Assembly: GCA_035764725.1 (NCBI GenBank)
Contig: DASTYT010000149.1
Location: forward strand, 37,727-101,726
Direction: 5' to 3'
Length of the DNA stretch: 64,000 nucleotides
Origin: Candidatus Methylomirabilota bacterium
Lineage (GTDB): Bacteria > Methylomirabilota > Methylomirabilia > Rokubacteriales > CSP1-6
Shown: positions 33,968-41,822 of the stretch, piece after piece
How the letters are laid out: each line of letters begins with the position of its first letter
Numbering within the stretch: the first letter of the stretch is position 1
Program-made: the position numbers and the translations under genes
The notes under the pieces: model-generated
The model's input: the letters and a program-made list of their open reading frames with translations, nothing else
The model's database searches: none
Told to the model about the DNA's origin: nothing

Positions 33968-34405
33968 TCACCACGACCCGACGTCGGCGTTCTCGCCGTC
34001 GCCGCCTGGCGCGCCATCGGCGCCCGCGCTCCAGATGTCGTACTCGCCGTGATCACCGGGGCAGCACTTGTACTGGTAGGGGCGGCCCCACGGATCGGAC
34101 GGGACCGCGCTCTTCTTGAGATACGGTCCGTTCCAGTTGAGGACATTGGGGTTCTGAACGAGCGCGGTCAGCCCCACTCCAGAGGCCGGATAGGAGCCGA
34201 CGTCCAGGCGGTACTGATCGAGGGCCGCGCCCAGAAGCTCGATCTGGGCGCGCGCGGTGGCCTGACGGGACTGGCCCACGCGTCCGAAGAGTCGCGGGCC
34301 CACCAAGCCGGCGAGCAGGCCGAGGATGATGATGACGACCAGCAGCTCCACCAAGGTGAAGCCGCGGCAGTTCCCCAGGGCGGCACGGAGGTCGCGGCGG
34401 CTCAC
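33968..34405 (-). CDS. gspG: T2SS major pseudopilin GspG
   Basis: A 145-residue major pseudopilin. The leader ends CRG before FTLVELLVVIIILGLLAGLV with Glu5. The GspG fold follows: YRLDVGSYPASGVGLTALVQ, NGPYLKKSAVPSDPWGRPYQ, and a C-terminal calcium-loop segment EYDIWSAGADGAPGGDGENA. An extra Cys-Cys pair (YKCCPGDHGEYD) precedes the calcium loop; most GspG have no cysteines there. The GTG at 34403-34405 overlaps the gspF stop. It polymerises into the pseudopilus piston. Confidence 0.95.
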   Translation of the reverse strand: MSRRDLRAALGNCRGFTLVELLVVIIILGLLAGLVGPRLFGRVGQSRQATARAQIELLGAALDQYRLDVGSYPASGVGLTALVQNPNVLNWNGPYLKKSAVPSDPWGRPYQYKCCPGDHGEYDIWSAGADGAPGGDGENADVGSW

Positions 34406-35622
34406 AGCGGCAGCTCGCTGATCGAGAAGATGGCCAGCAGCATCGCGAGCACGATGAAGCCCACGAGGAGGCCCATCACCAGGATGATCACGGGCTCGGC
34501 GAGCGCGACGAGGCGGGTGAGCCGCCGCCGCGTATCGGCCTCGAGGACCGCGCCCACCTTGAGCAGCATCTCCTCCAGGCGGCCCGTCTCCTCGCCCACC
34601 CGCACCATGTGAACGGCGAGGGCCGGGAAGATCTTCGCGGCGGCCATCGGCTGATGGAGCCCGGCGCCGCGGCGGACGCCGTCGGCGAGGCTGTCGGCGG
34701 CGCGTGCGAGCGGCTGGCTGGCGAGCATTTCCTTCACGACGGTGAGGGCGCCGATGAGCGGGACCCCGCTGCGGAGCAGCGTGCCGAGAATGCGCGCGAA
34801 GCGGGCGGTCTCGCCCTTGCGCACGACCTCGCCCACCAGCGGCAGGCGCAGGACGAGTTCGTCCACCGCGAGCCGCGCACCGGGCAGTGTGAGGGCCAGG
34901 CGCGCGCCGACGGCGGCACCCAGGGCGAGTATCGCGAGAACCCACCAGAAGCGCTGCAAGCCGCCGCTCACCTGGAGGAGAATCTGCGTGGGCAGTGGGA
35001 TAGCCCCGCCGAGGTCCTTGAAGATGTCGGCGAAGCGCGGGATCACGAACGCGAGTAGGAAGACGACCGCGCCCGCGCCCACGGTGGCGAGCAGCGCGGG
35101 GTAGATCAGCGCGGAGGCGACGGTGTCGCGAAGCGCCTGCGACTCCTCGAGGTATTCGGCGAGGCGCTTGAGCGTGGCATCGAGCACGCCCCCCTTCTCG
35201 CCCGCCCGCACCATGTTCACGTAGAGCCGTGAGAAGGGACGTGGCGAATGCTGGGCCAGCGCGTCGCCCAGCGAGGTCCCGCCGCGCACCGCCGCGAGCA
35301 GGGCGCCGGTCACCGCGCGCAGCCGCGCCGAGGGCGTCAGCTCGCCGAGTATCGCGAGCGCACGGTCCAGGGGCAGACCCGCCTCGACGAGGGTGGCCAG
35401 CTCCTGGGTGAAGGCGACGAGGTCGCGGCCGCGCACGCTGCGCGGTGCGAGGGCGTCGAGGCTGAGAGTGAAGCGTTCCCGCTCTTCCCGCGGCGCGACG
35501 CGGATCGGGAAGCAGGCGTCCTCGCGCAGCTTCTCCACCACGGTGCGCGCGTCCGGCGCCTCCATGACCCCGTCGAGGGTGCGTCCGTTGCGGTCGGCCG
35601 CGCGGTACGCGAAGGTGGTCAT
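34402..35622 (-). CDS. gspF: T2SS inner-membrane platform protein GspF
   Basis: A 406-residue polytopic platform protein with two GspF/PilC domains: the first has VAFTQELATLVEAGLPLDRA and GEKGGVLDATLKRLAEYLEE, the second FARILGTLLRSGVPLIGAL and MVRVGEETGRLEEMLLKVG. The three hydrophobic helices (around residues 170, 225 and the C-terminus) are present. The ATG at 35620-35622 overlaps the gspE stop as ATGA; an upstream in-frame start lies inside gspE and is not supported. It couples GspE ATPase motion to pseudopilus assembly. Confidence 0.95.
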   Translation of the reverse strand: MTTFAYRAADRNGRTLDGVMEAPDARTVVEKLREDACFPIRVAPREERERFTLSLDALAPRSVRGRDLVAFTQELATLVEAGLPLDRALAILGELTPSARLRAVTGALLAAVRGGTSLGDALAQHSPRPFSRLYVNMVRAGEKGGVLDATLKRLAEYLEESQALRDTVASALIYPALLATVGAGAVVFLLAFVIPRFADIFKDLGGAIPLPTQILLQVSGGLQRFWWVLAILALGAAVGARLALTLPGARLAVDELVLRLPLVGEVVRKGETARFARILGTLLRSGVPLIGALTVVKEMLASQPLARAADSLADGVRRGAGLHQPMAAAKIFPALAVHMVRVGEETGRLEEMLLKVGAVLEADTRRRLTRLVALAEPVIILVMGLLVGFIVLAMLLAIFSISELPL

Positions 35623-37157
35623 GTTGCGGCGTCCTCCTGGGTGATGCGCATGATCTCGTCGACGGTGGTGAGGCCCGCGCACGCCTTCGCCCACCCGTCC
35701 TCGCGGAGCGTGACCATGCCGCGCCCCACCGCGTGGCGGCGAAGGGCGCCCGCGGGCGCCTTGGAGAGCACCAGCTCGCGCGCGTCCTCGGTGAGCCGGA
35801 GCAGCTCGTAGATGCCGATGCGTCCGCGATAGCCGGTGCCGCGGCAGGCGTCGCAGCCCTGCCCGCGCCAGAGCGGCGTTTCGGAGATGACACCCACACC
35901 GAGGGCGAGGAGATCAGCGGGATCCGGCCGGTCGTGGACGCGGCAGGCCTCGCAGATGCGCCGGACCAGTCGCTGGGCCAGCACGCCGATAAGCGCCGAG
36001 CATACGAGATACGGCTCGCACCCCATGTCCTGGAGCCGTGTCACCGCCCCCGCGGCGTCATTGGTGTGGAGCGTGGACAGCACGAGATGGCCGGTGAGGG
36101 CGGCCTGAATGGCGATCTCCGCCGTCTCGCGGTCGCGAATCTCGCCCACCAGGATTACGTCGGGATCTTGCCGGACGATGTGACGGAGCCCGCTCGCAAA
36201 GGTCAGCCCGATCGCCGGGCGGACCGGGATCTGATTGACGCCCTTGAGCTGATACTCGACGGGATCCTCGATCGTGATGATCTTCTGCTCGGGAGCGTTA
36301 ATCTTGTCGAGCGCCGCGTAGAGCGTGGTGGTCTTGCCAGCGCCGGTGGGGCCGGTGACCAGCACCATGCCGTGGGGCCGGCGCACGAGCGACTCGAACG
36401 CAGCGGCAGGCCCCTCGGCGATGCCCAGCCGGTCGAAGGGAAGGAACATGGACGAGCGGTCGAGCAGCCGCATCACGATGGACTCGCCGTGGATGGTGGG
36501 TACGGTGGAGACGCGGATGTCCACGCGCCGGCCCCGCGCGCTCAGCCGGATGCGGCCGTCCTGCGGCAGCCGGCGCTCGGCGATGTTCATTTCCGCCATG
36601 ATCTTGATGCGCGACGTCACCGCCGCCTGGAGCCGGCGCGGCGGGGCCTCCTGGTCGTAGAGGAGCCCGTCGATCCGATAACGCACCCGCAGGTTTTCCT
36701 CGAACGGCTCTACGTGGATGTCGGAGGCATCGGCAGCCACCGCTTCGTCGATCAGGAGGTTGACGAGGCGGACCACCGGCGCCTCGAAGGCCATGTCGCG
36801 CAGAACGGTGACGTCGTCCGTCTCAGCGGCGGGCTCGGCGCCCGCTTCGTTCTGATCAATGCCGTCCACGATCTTCTGCAGGGGAGTGCCGCTCTCGTAG
36901 GCGCGGCCGATCGCCTCGAGGATGGCGTCCGCCGGCGCACGGCAGAGCCGGACGTCAGGCCCCAGGAATTGGCGGAGGTCGTCGAGGAGCAGCGGGTTTG
37001 TGGGATCGGCCGCCGCCACCGTGAAGGTGGCGCCCTCGACGGCCACCGGGCAGGCCACGTAGTGCCGGAGATACTGCGGCGACAGCACCTTGACCACCGG
37101 CGGCGCTGCCGGCATGTCCTCCGCAGCGAGGAACGGAACCTGGTCCCGCTCGTTCAT
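35619..37157 (-). CDS. gspE: T2SS assembly ATPase GspE
   Basis: A 512-residue secretion ATPase. An N-terminal GspE-N/MshEN-like domain (VKVLSPQYLRHYVACPVAVE) is followed by the N2D/CTD ATPase core. Motifs are Walker A GPTGAGKTTTLY, Asp box ASDIHVEPFEENLRVRYRID, Walker B DPDVILVGEIRDRETAE and His box LSTLHTNDAAGAV. The tetracysteine zinc motif is RRICEACRV...GCDACRGTGYRGR. It is the first structural gene of the operon, 19 bp after the Fis-like gene. Confidence 0.97.
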   Translation of the reverse strand: MNERDQVPFLAAEDMPAAPPVVKVLSPQYLRHYVACPVAVEGATFTVAAADPTNPLLLDDLRQFLGPDVRLCRAPADAILEAIGRAYESGTPLQKIVDGIDQNEAGAEPAAETDDVTVLRDMAFEAPVVRLVNLLIDEAVAADASDIHVEPFEENLRVRYRIDGLLYDQEAPPRRLQAAVTSRIKIMAEMNIAERRLPQDGRIRLSARGRRVDIRVSTVPTIHGESIVMRLLDRSSMFLPFDRLGIAEGPAAAFESLVRRPHGMVLVTGPTGAGKTTTLYAALDKINAPEQKIITIEDPVEYQLKGVNQIPVRPAIGLTFASGLRHIVRQDPDVILVGEIRDRETAEIAIQAALTGHLVLSTLHTNDAAGAVTRLQDMGCEPYLVCSALIGVLAQRLVRRICEACRVHDRPDPADLLALGVGVISETPLWRGQGCDACRGTGYRGRIGIYELLRLTEDARELVLSKAPAGALRRHAVGRGMVTLREDGWAKACAGLTTVDEIMRITQEDAAT

Positions 37158-37176
37158 AGCGACCCGCCGGTTGTCG

Positions 37177-37488
37177 TCACGAAGCCCTCCCGTGGTCTTG
37201 GGTTGTGAAGGACTCCAGAACTCTGCTTCTGAGCAGGTCCACGTGACATCTGGGGCAAACCTTCATGAATTCGTGATCGCCCGTTGATGCGGCCGGTCGG
37301 CCCCGCTGAGGACGCGGCACAGGGGCGATACTGAGATCGCGTAGGAGCCGGAGCAAGGAGGTGCGTTCGATGCCAAGGGCCGCCGCGGTGCGGCTGCGGT
37401 TGCCGTCGAAGTGAGCGAGGACGTCAAGGATGAACCTCCGCTTGAACGCGCTCACCGCCTCGTGCAGGGAAATCCACGTGTCGGGCAT
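37177..37488 (-). CDS. Small Fis-type helix-turn-helix protein at head of T2SS operon
   Basis: A 103-residue protein. Residues 12-52 (FKRRFILDVLAHFDGNRSRT and AAALGIERTSLLRLLRDL) match the Fis-type HTH found at the C-terminus of NtrC-family activators, here without an AAA+ or receiver domain. The C-terminal third has VCPRCHVDL, a lone Cys pair that might bind zinc. The ATG at 37486-37488 is preferred; a TTG at 37539 would extend the protein by 17 residues without homology. It precedes gspE by 19 bp, so it may regulate the secretion operon or its own promoter region. That role is inferred from position only. Confidence 0.7.
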   Translation of the reverse strand: MPDTWISLHEAVSAFKRRFILDVLAHFDGNRSRTAAALGIERTSLLRLLRDLSIAPVPRPQRGRPAASTGDHEFMKVCPRCHVDLLRSRVLESFTTQDHGRAS

Positions 37489-37597
37489 CGCAGGGGTAGT
37501 AGCAATCACCGGGCCAGTAATTCTTACCGAGGATATCAAGGATACTCATGGCTTCCGTGACGCTTCGGACACACCCCACTCCGCGAAATTCGTCTAG

Positions 37598-37615
37598 GTG
37601 ACACCTGCGTGTCAC
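37598..37615. promoter_or_regulatory. Palindrome upstream of T2SS operon, candidate operator
   Basis: GTGACAC-N4-GTGTCAC is a perfect 7-bp inverted repeat about 110 bp before the Fis-like start. It sits in an AT-richer gap (about 37540-37700) between this operon and the 3' end of the small conserved gene. The form resembles sites of dimeric HTH regulators (partly CRP/FNR-like), but the factor is unknown. Confidence 0.45.
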
Positions 37616-37704
37616 ACACGTAACAGTACATAACTATAGCCTATAGGTTGTAAGGAGGTTCGTGAGAAATAGCGAGACGCAATGAATAGGGAAAGTTTAG
37701 TAGG

Positions 37705-38160
37705 CTAGTGTAAATCCTGGATGTAAATTCGGGCGACATGGTGGTCGATTACATCACCATCAGGACTTACTTCGAACGAAGAGGTGATGATTCCACGCGC
37801 GGCTATGAAGTAACCATCGCCCCCAGTTACATTCCAGATTGCCGCGCCATAGGTCCAGCCGGCGATGGGGCTGGGGCCTACGATGCCGCGCCCGATCGTA
37901 CCGAAAGTTACCGAGCCGGCGCGGCCGTAGGAGATCCTGCCGTCCTCGACAAAGGAGCCGTCGGGAAGGCGCTCGACCCGCGAGTCGAGCTCCGCAGTGT
38001 CGCCCGGCAATGGCTCCATGCTCGCCTCGACCCCGCCGGCCGTGAGAATCGCCCGGAGGCTCTGGCTCGGCGCGGTGGTCCGCGCGCGGCGCTGAGATGG
38101 TAGGCCAGGAACGGGGCCCGCGCGGCCACGAAACTCGAGGGCGAAGACCAGCTCGCGCAC
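37705..38160 (-). CDS. Conserved hypothetical protein (~150 aa, beta-rich)
   Basis: A 151-residue protein starting at the GTG at 38158-38160 (MRELVFALEFRGRAGPVPG), 4 bp after the alcohol dehydrogenase stop. It is beta-strand-rich, with RAILTAGGVEASMEPLPGDT, VTFGTIGRGIVGPSPIAGW, GAAIWNVTGGDGYFIAARG and ITSSFEVSPDGDVIDHHVAR. The pattern recalls small lipocalin/DUF3224-like single-domain proteins, but no family is certain. The 3' end runs into lower-GC sequence. Close spacing suggests it is the last gene of the ABC/ADH unit. Confidence 0.65.
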   Translation of the reverse strand: MRELVFALEFRGRAGPVPGLPSQRRARTTAPSQSLRAILTAGGVEASMEPLPGDTAELDSRVERLPDGSFVEDGRISYGRAGSVTFGTIGRGIVGPSPIAGWTYGAAIWNVTGGDGYFIAARGIITSSFEVSPDGDVIDHHVARIYIQDLH

Positions 38161-38164
38161 GATC

Positions 38165-39256
38165 TCAGAACACGATGAGGCCGCGCGCCAGCTCGCCCGC
38201 GGCGAGGGCACGGAAGGCCTCGTTGGCCTCCTCGAGGCCGTAGCGGCGATTGATGAGCTGGTCGATGCGGAGCCGGCCCGCGAGGTAGAGGCGCGCCAGC
38301 ATCGGCAGGTCCTCGCGGGTGCGGGCGCTCCCGTAAGAAGAGCCGCGGATCTCGCGCTCCGCTGTCACCACCGGGCGCACGTCCAGCTGGACGATGGCGC
38401 CGGTCTCGGGCACGCCGATGAGCACGCAGACGCCGCCCGGCGCGAGGGCCTCGAGCGCCTGAGTGACGGGCCGCGTGGCTCCGACGGCCACGAATGTGTA
38501 GTCGGCCCCGCGGCCGGTAAGTCGCCGAATGGCCGCCACGGGGTCCTCCTTCGAGGCGTCGATGGCATGCGAGGCACCCATGGCGGCGGCGTGGTCGAGC
38601 TTCGCCGCCACCGTGTCCACGGCGATGATCGGATGCGCGGCGACCAGGGCACCGCCCTGCACGACGTTGAGCCCGACGCCGCCCACCCCCCACACCGCCA
38701 TCGAGGCGCCGGCTGGCACCCGGGCGGTGTTGAGGACGGAGCCCACGCCCGTCATCACCGAGCAGCCGATCAGAGCGGCGCGGTCCAGCGGCATGGCGGG
38801 ATCGATGCGGATGGCGCAGGATTCATGCACGACGGTGCTGGACGCGTAGGTCGCGACGTGGCCGTACTGGTACACGGTGCGGCCACGCAACGACATGCGG
38901 CTGGTGCCGTCCGGCAAGACGCCGCGGCCGGGCATGCGCTTCTCGCAGAGGTTCGGCCGGCCGATCACGCAGTAGTGGCAGCGGCCGCACGTGGGCGCCC
39001 ATGAGAGGATCACATGATCGCCCACCGCGAGGTCGCTCACGCCCGCGCCCACCGCGGTGACCACTCCGGCGCCCTCGTCGCCCAGCACCATGGGCACGGG
39101 CACGCCCTTCCAGGAGCCGTCGGCGGCGTGCAGGCAGGAGTGGCACACCCCGCTCGCCGCCATGCGCACGGCCACCTCGCCCGTCTTCGGCGGCTCGAGC
39201 TCCAGCTCCTCGACGGCCAGCGGCTTGCCCTGCTCGAACAGCACCGATGCACGCAT
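38165..39256 (-). CDS. Zinc-dependent alcohol dehydrogenase (MDR family)
   Basis: A 363-residue medium-chain alcohol dehydrogenase of the class III/NDMA-type branch. Structural zinc cysteines are in CGRCHYCVIGRPNLC; the catalytic zinc Cys is in GVCHSCLHAADG, and the third ligand Cys in LIGCSVMTGVGSV. The cofactor motif is VWGVGGVGLNVV followed by an Asp (VDTVAAK), favouring NAD. The segment that normally reads GHEGAG is GDEGAG, so the zinc-ligand His is replaced by Asp. It probably oxidises a primary alcohol or aldehyde. It lies 23 bp after the ABC permease gene and may belong to that operon. Confidence 0.92.
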   Translation of the reverse strand: MRASVLFEQGKPLAVEELELEPPKTGEVAVRMAASGVCHSCLHAADGSWKGVPVPMVLGDEGAGVVTAVGAGVSDLAVGDHVILSWAPTCGRCHYCVIGRPNLCEKRMPGRGVLPDGTSRMSLRGRTVYQYGHVATYASSTVVHESCAIRIDPAMPLDRAALIGCSVMTGVGSVLNTARVPAGASMAVWGVGGVGLNVVQGGALVAAHPIIAVDTVAAKLDHAAAMGASHAIDASKEDPVAAIRRLTGRGADYTFVAVGATRPVTQALEALAPGGVCVLIGVPETGAIVQLDVRPVVTAEREIRGSSYGSARTREDLPMLARLYLAGRLRIDQLINRRYGLEEANEAFRALAAGELARGLIVF

Positions 39257-39279
39257 GAGGGAGTCTCCGGCCGCCGAGG

Positions 39280-40233
39280 TCAGCGGCTATAGCGGACCCG
39301 CGGGTCCAGGTATCCGTAGAGGAGGTCGACCAGGAGGTTGAGGGTCATGAAGAGGACTGCGATGAAGAGGATGGTGCTCTGGGTGAGCGGATAGTCGCGC
39401 TGATAGATGGACCAGAGCACGAGCCGGCCCACGCCCGGCAGGGTGAACACCTCCTCGACGACCACGGTGCCGCCGAGGAGGATGCCGAGTTGAAGCCCCG
39501 CCACCGTCACGATGGGGATCAGGGCGTTCCGAAGGGCGTGCTTGAGGATCACCATGCGGCTCGCGAGGCCCTTGGCGGCGGCGGTGCGGATGTATTCCGA
39601 GCGCAGCACGTCGAGCATGCAGGCGCGGGTGGTGCGGGCGATGTTGGCGGCACTGGCCGTGCCCAGGCACAGCGCGGGCAGCAGCATGATGGTGAGGTTC
39701 CGCCTCCAGTCGGTCCAGAAGTCCACCCACATCACCGGGGGCATCCAGCGCAGGTAGAGCGAGAAGAAGAGGATGAGCATGGTGCCCTGCCAGAACACGG
39801 GCACGGACAGGCCAAGCAGCGTGCCCACCCGCGTCACGTGGTCCAAGGCGGCGTCGCGGCGCACCGCCGAGACCACGCCCGCGGCGATGCCGAGCAGGAG
39901 CGCGAAGGCGACCGCGAACACCGTGAGTTCGAGCGTCACCGGCAGCCGCTCGAGGATGAGCGACCATACCGACTTGCCCGTGCGCCACGAGGTACCGAGG
40001 TCACCCTGCAGGAGCTGACCGATCCAGCGGCTGTACTGGACGTACCATGGCTGGTCGAGGCCGAAGAAGGCCTTGAGCTGCGCCACCATGTCGGGGCTGT
40101 ATGCGGCGTCCGCGCCGATCATCTGCTCCACCACGGTGCCAGGGATGAGCCGCAGCATGAGAAAGATCAGCGCCGTCAGCCCCGCCAGGGACAGGGCCAT
40201 CGAGTACAGGCGGACGACGAGGTAACGGGTCAC
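39280..40233 (-). CDS. ABC transporter permease, peptide/nickel (DppB) family
   Basis: A 317-residue inner-membrane permease with six hydrophobic helices. It has the DppB N-terminus (RYLVVRLYSMALSLAGLTAL), the usual FGLDQPWYVQYSRWIGQLLQ periplasmic segment, and the EAA-type cytoplasmic loop YIRTAAAKGLASRMVILKHA that contacts an ATPase. It pairs with the DppC-type permease and the substrate-binding protein in this cluster. It starts 6 bp after the substrate-binding protein stop. Confidence 0.94.
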   Translation of the reverse strand: MTRYLVVRLYSMALSLAGLTALIFLMLRLIPGTVVEQMIGADAAYSPDMVAQLKAFFGLDQPWYVQYSRWIGQLLQGDLGTSWRTGKSVWSLILERLPVTLELTVFAVAFALLLGIAAGVVSAVRRDAALDHVTRVGTLLGLSVPVFWQGTMLILFFSLYLRWMPPVMWVDFWTDWRRNLTIMLLPALCLGTASAANIARTTRACMLDVLRSEYIRTAAAKGLASRMVILKHALRNALIPIVTVAGLQLGILLGGTVVVEEVFTLPGVGRLVLWSIYQRDYPLTQSTILFIAVLFMTLNLLVDLLYGYLDPRVRYSR

Positions 40234-40239
40234 GCGGGC

Positions 40240-41808
40240 TCAGGCCTTGTCGAACCAGACCCCCTCGAAGCCGTAGAGCAGCGTGGTGGGATGCTGGCGG
40301 AAGCCCTTCACGCTCGACTGGGTGAAGTCGATGGTGTCGGCGGAGAAGAGCCAGAGGTGCGGCACGTTCTCCAGGATCATGATCTGCGCCCGGTCGTAGA
40401 TCTCCTTGCGCTTTTTCTGGTCCAGGGTGCGCCGGCCCTCCTCGAGCATCGCGTCGAGGTCGGGCACGCTCCAGGAGTTCCAGTTCTGGCCCTTGGTGGA
40501 GTGCAGGGCCCGGAAGAACGCGGTGTCGGGATCGGCGTAACCGGGCGTGGTGTTCATGGTCAGGTCGAAGTCCTTTGCCTGCCAGCGCTTGATCCACACC
40601 GCGTACTCCACGTTCTCGATCTCGGCGTTGATGCCGATGCGCTTGAGCTGGGCGGCGATGACGGGCGCGCCCGACACCATGGTGGGGAAGGTGGGGATCA
40701 CGCCGAGCTTCACGGTGAAGCCCGCGGCCTGCCCGGCGTCGGCCATGAGCTTCTTGGCCTTCTCCACGTCCGGCTTGTAGTAGCGCATCCACTGCTCTTC
40801 AGGGAGCTGCCACTGCTTCATGGGGGCGGTGGCGGGAGCGGTGAGGCGGCCGAAGCCGGAGGTCGCGACGCGCATGACCTGGGCGCGGTCCACCGCCCAG
40901 GAGATGGCCTGGCGCACGCGAACGTCCTTCAGCGGCCCGCGCGAGGCATTGATGTTGAGGAAGTCGTAGCCGAGGCGCGAGGAGCGGTAGCCAGTGAGCG
41001 CCTTCTCGTCCTTGAGCAGGTTGTAGTTCTTGTTGTCCTCGATGAAGGCATGGTGGATCTGGCCGGTGCGGAGGGCGGCCACGATGTTGGCCTCGTCGGG
41101 GATCACCCGCAGCACCACCTGGTCCACGTGGGGCAGGCCCTTCTTGAAGTAGCTCGGGTTCTTCTTCAGCACCATCTGCTGCTCGACCTTCCAGTCGTCG
41201 AGGACGTAGGGGCCGGTGCCGAGCGCCGCCTTGTTGAGGTCGCCGTGTTTCTTGATCCCCGCCTCGCTGAGGATGAAGCCCCAGAAGCCGCCCAGCGCGG
41301 CGAGCAGCCCCGCGAACGGCTCCTTGGTGACGAACTTCACCACGTGCTTGCCCGCCGGCTCGACCTTGTCGACCGCGATGAAGTCGGACTTGCCCGGTGA
41401 CTTCTCGAACAGGCGGTCGAAGGTGAACTTCACGTCGGCCGAGGTGAGCTCCTGCCCGTCGTGGAATTTCACCCCCTGGCGGAGCTTGAAGGTCCAGGTG
41501 AGGCCGTCCTTGCTCGTCTCCCAGGACTCAGCGAGCTCGGGCACCGGCGTCATGTCGGGCTCGAGGCGCACGAGCTGGTTGTAGGTGAGCGGCGAGCGCG
41601 CGCTGCGCGAGAAGGCGGGCACGAGCTGGGGATCGAGCCCGGTGGCCTCGGTGGTGCGGGCGGAGATGAAGGTGCCACCCTCCTTCGGGGTCTGGCCGTA
41701 GGCGTGGCGGCCGACGGCGAGGGCCCCGAGGGTGAGGCCGCCCGCCTGCAGGAGCTGGCGGCGGCTGAGGCGGCGGGGGTCGCGGGACGCGGAGTCCGGA
41801 GTGCACAT
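40240..41808 (-). CDS. ABC transporter substrate-binding protein, family 5 (peptide/nickel), Tat-exported
   Basis: A 522-residue periplasmic binding protein of the DppA/OppA family. A twin-arginine signal (SRRQLLQAGGLTLGALAVG) replaces the more usual Sec signal. Family blocks are LAESWETSKDGLTWTFKLRQ, GVKFHDGQELTSADVKFTFD, ALGTGPYVLDDWKVEQQMVL and VRQAISWAVDRAQVMRV. The ATG at 41806-41808 is used; a longer frame upstream is antisense/shadow of the permease. The ligand could be an oligopeptide, an opine, a sugar or a metal chelate. Confidence 0.94.
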   Translation of the reverse strand: MCTPDSASRDPRRLSRRQLLQAGGLTLGALAVGRHAYGQTPKEGGTFISARTTEATGLDPQLVPAFSRSARSPLTYNQLVRLEPDMTPVPELAESWETSKDGLTWTFKLRQGVKFHDGQELTSADVKFTFDRLFEKSPGKSDFIAVDKVEPAGKHVVKFVTKEPFAGLLAALGGFWGFILSEAGIKKHGDLNKAALGTGPYVLDDWKVEQQMVLKKNPSYFKKGLPHVDQVVLRVIPDEANIVAALRTGQIHHAFIEDNKNYNLLKDEKALTGYRSSRLGYDFLNINASRGPLKDVRVRQAISWAVDRAQVMRVATSGFGRLTAPATAPMKQWQLPEEQWMRYYKPDVEKAKKLMADAGQAAGFTVKLGVIPTFPTMVSGAPVIAAQLKRIGINAEIENVEYAVWIKRWQAKDFDLTMNTTPGYADPDTAFFRALHSTKGQNWNSWSVPDLDAMLEEGRRTLDQKKRKEIYDRAQIMILENVPHLWLFSADTIDFTQSSVKGFRQHPTTLLYGFEGVWFDKA

Positions 41809-41822
41809 GGGATGGTCTCCTG

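Noticed and set aside
37240-37260. CPRCH in the Fis-like protein as a heme c site
   Set aside because: The protein has no export signal and is a DNA-binding type; a lone CXXCH in the cytoplasm is more likely a coincidence or half a zinc site.
39490-41400. 636-codon plus-strand frame opposite the ABC transporter genes
   Set aside because: His/Glu/Arg-rich shadow; the minus strand encodes complete permease and binding-protein families.
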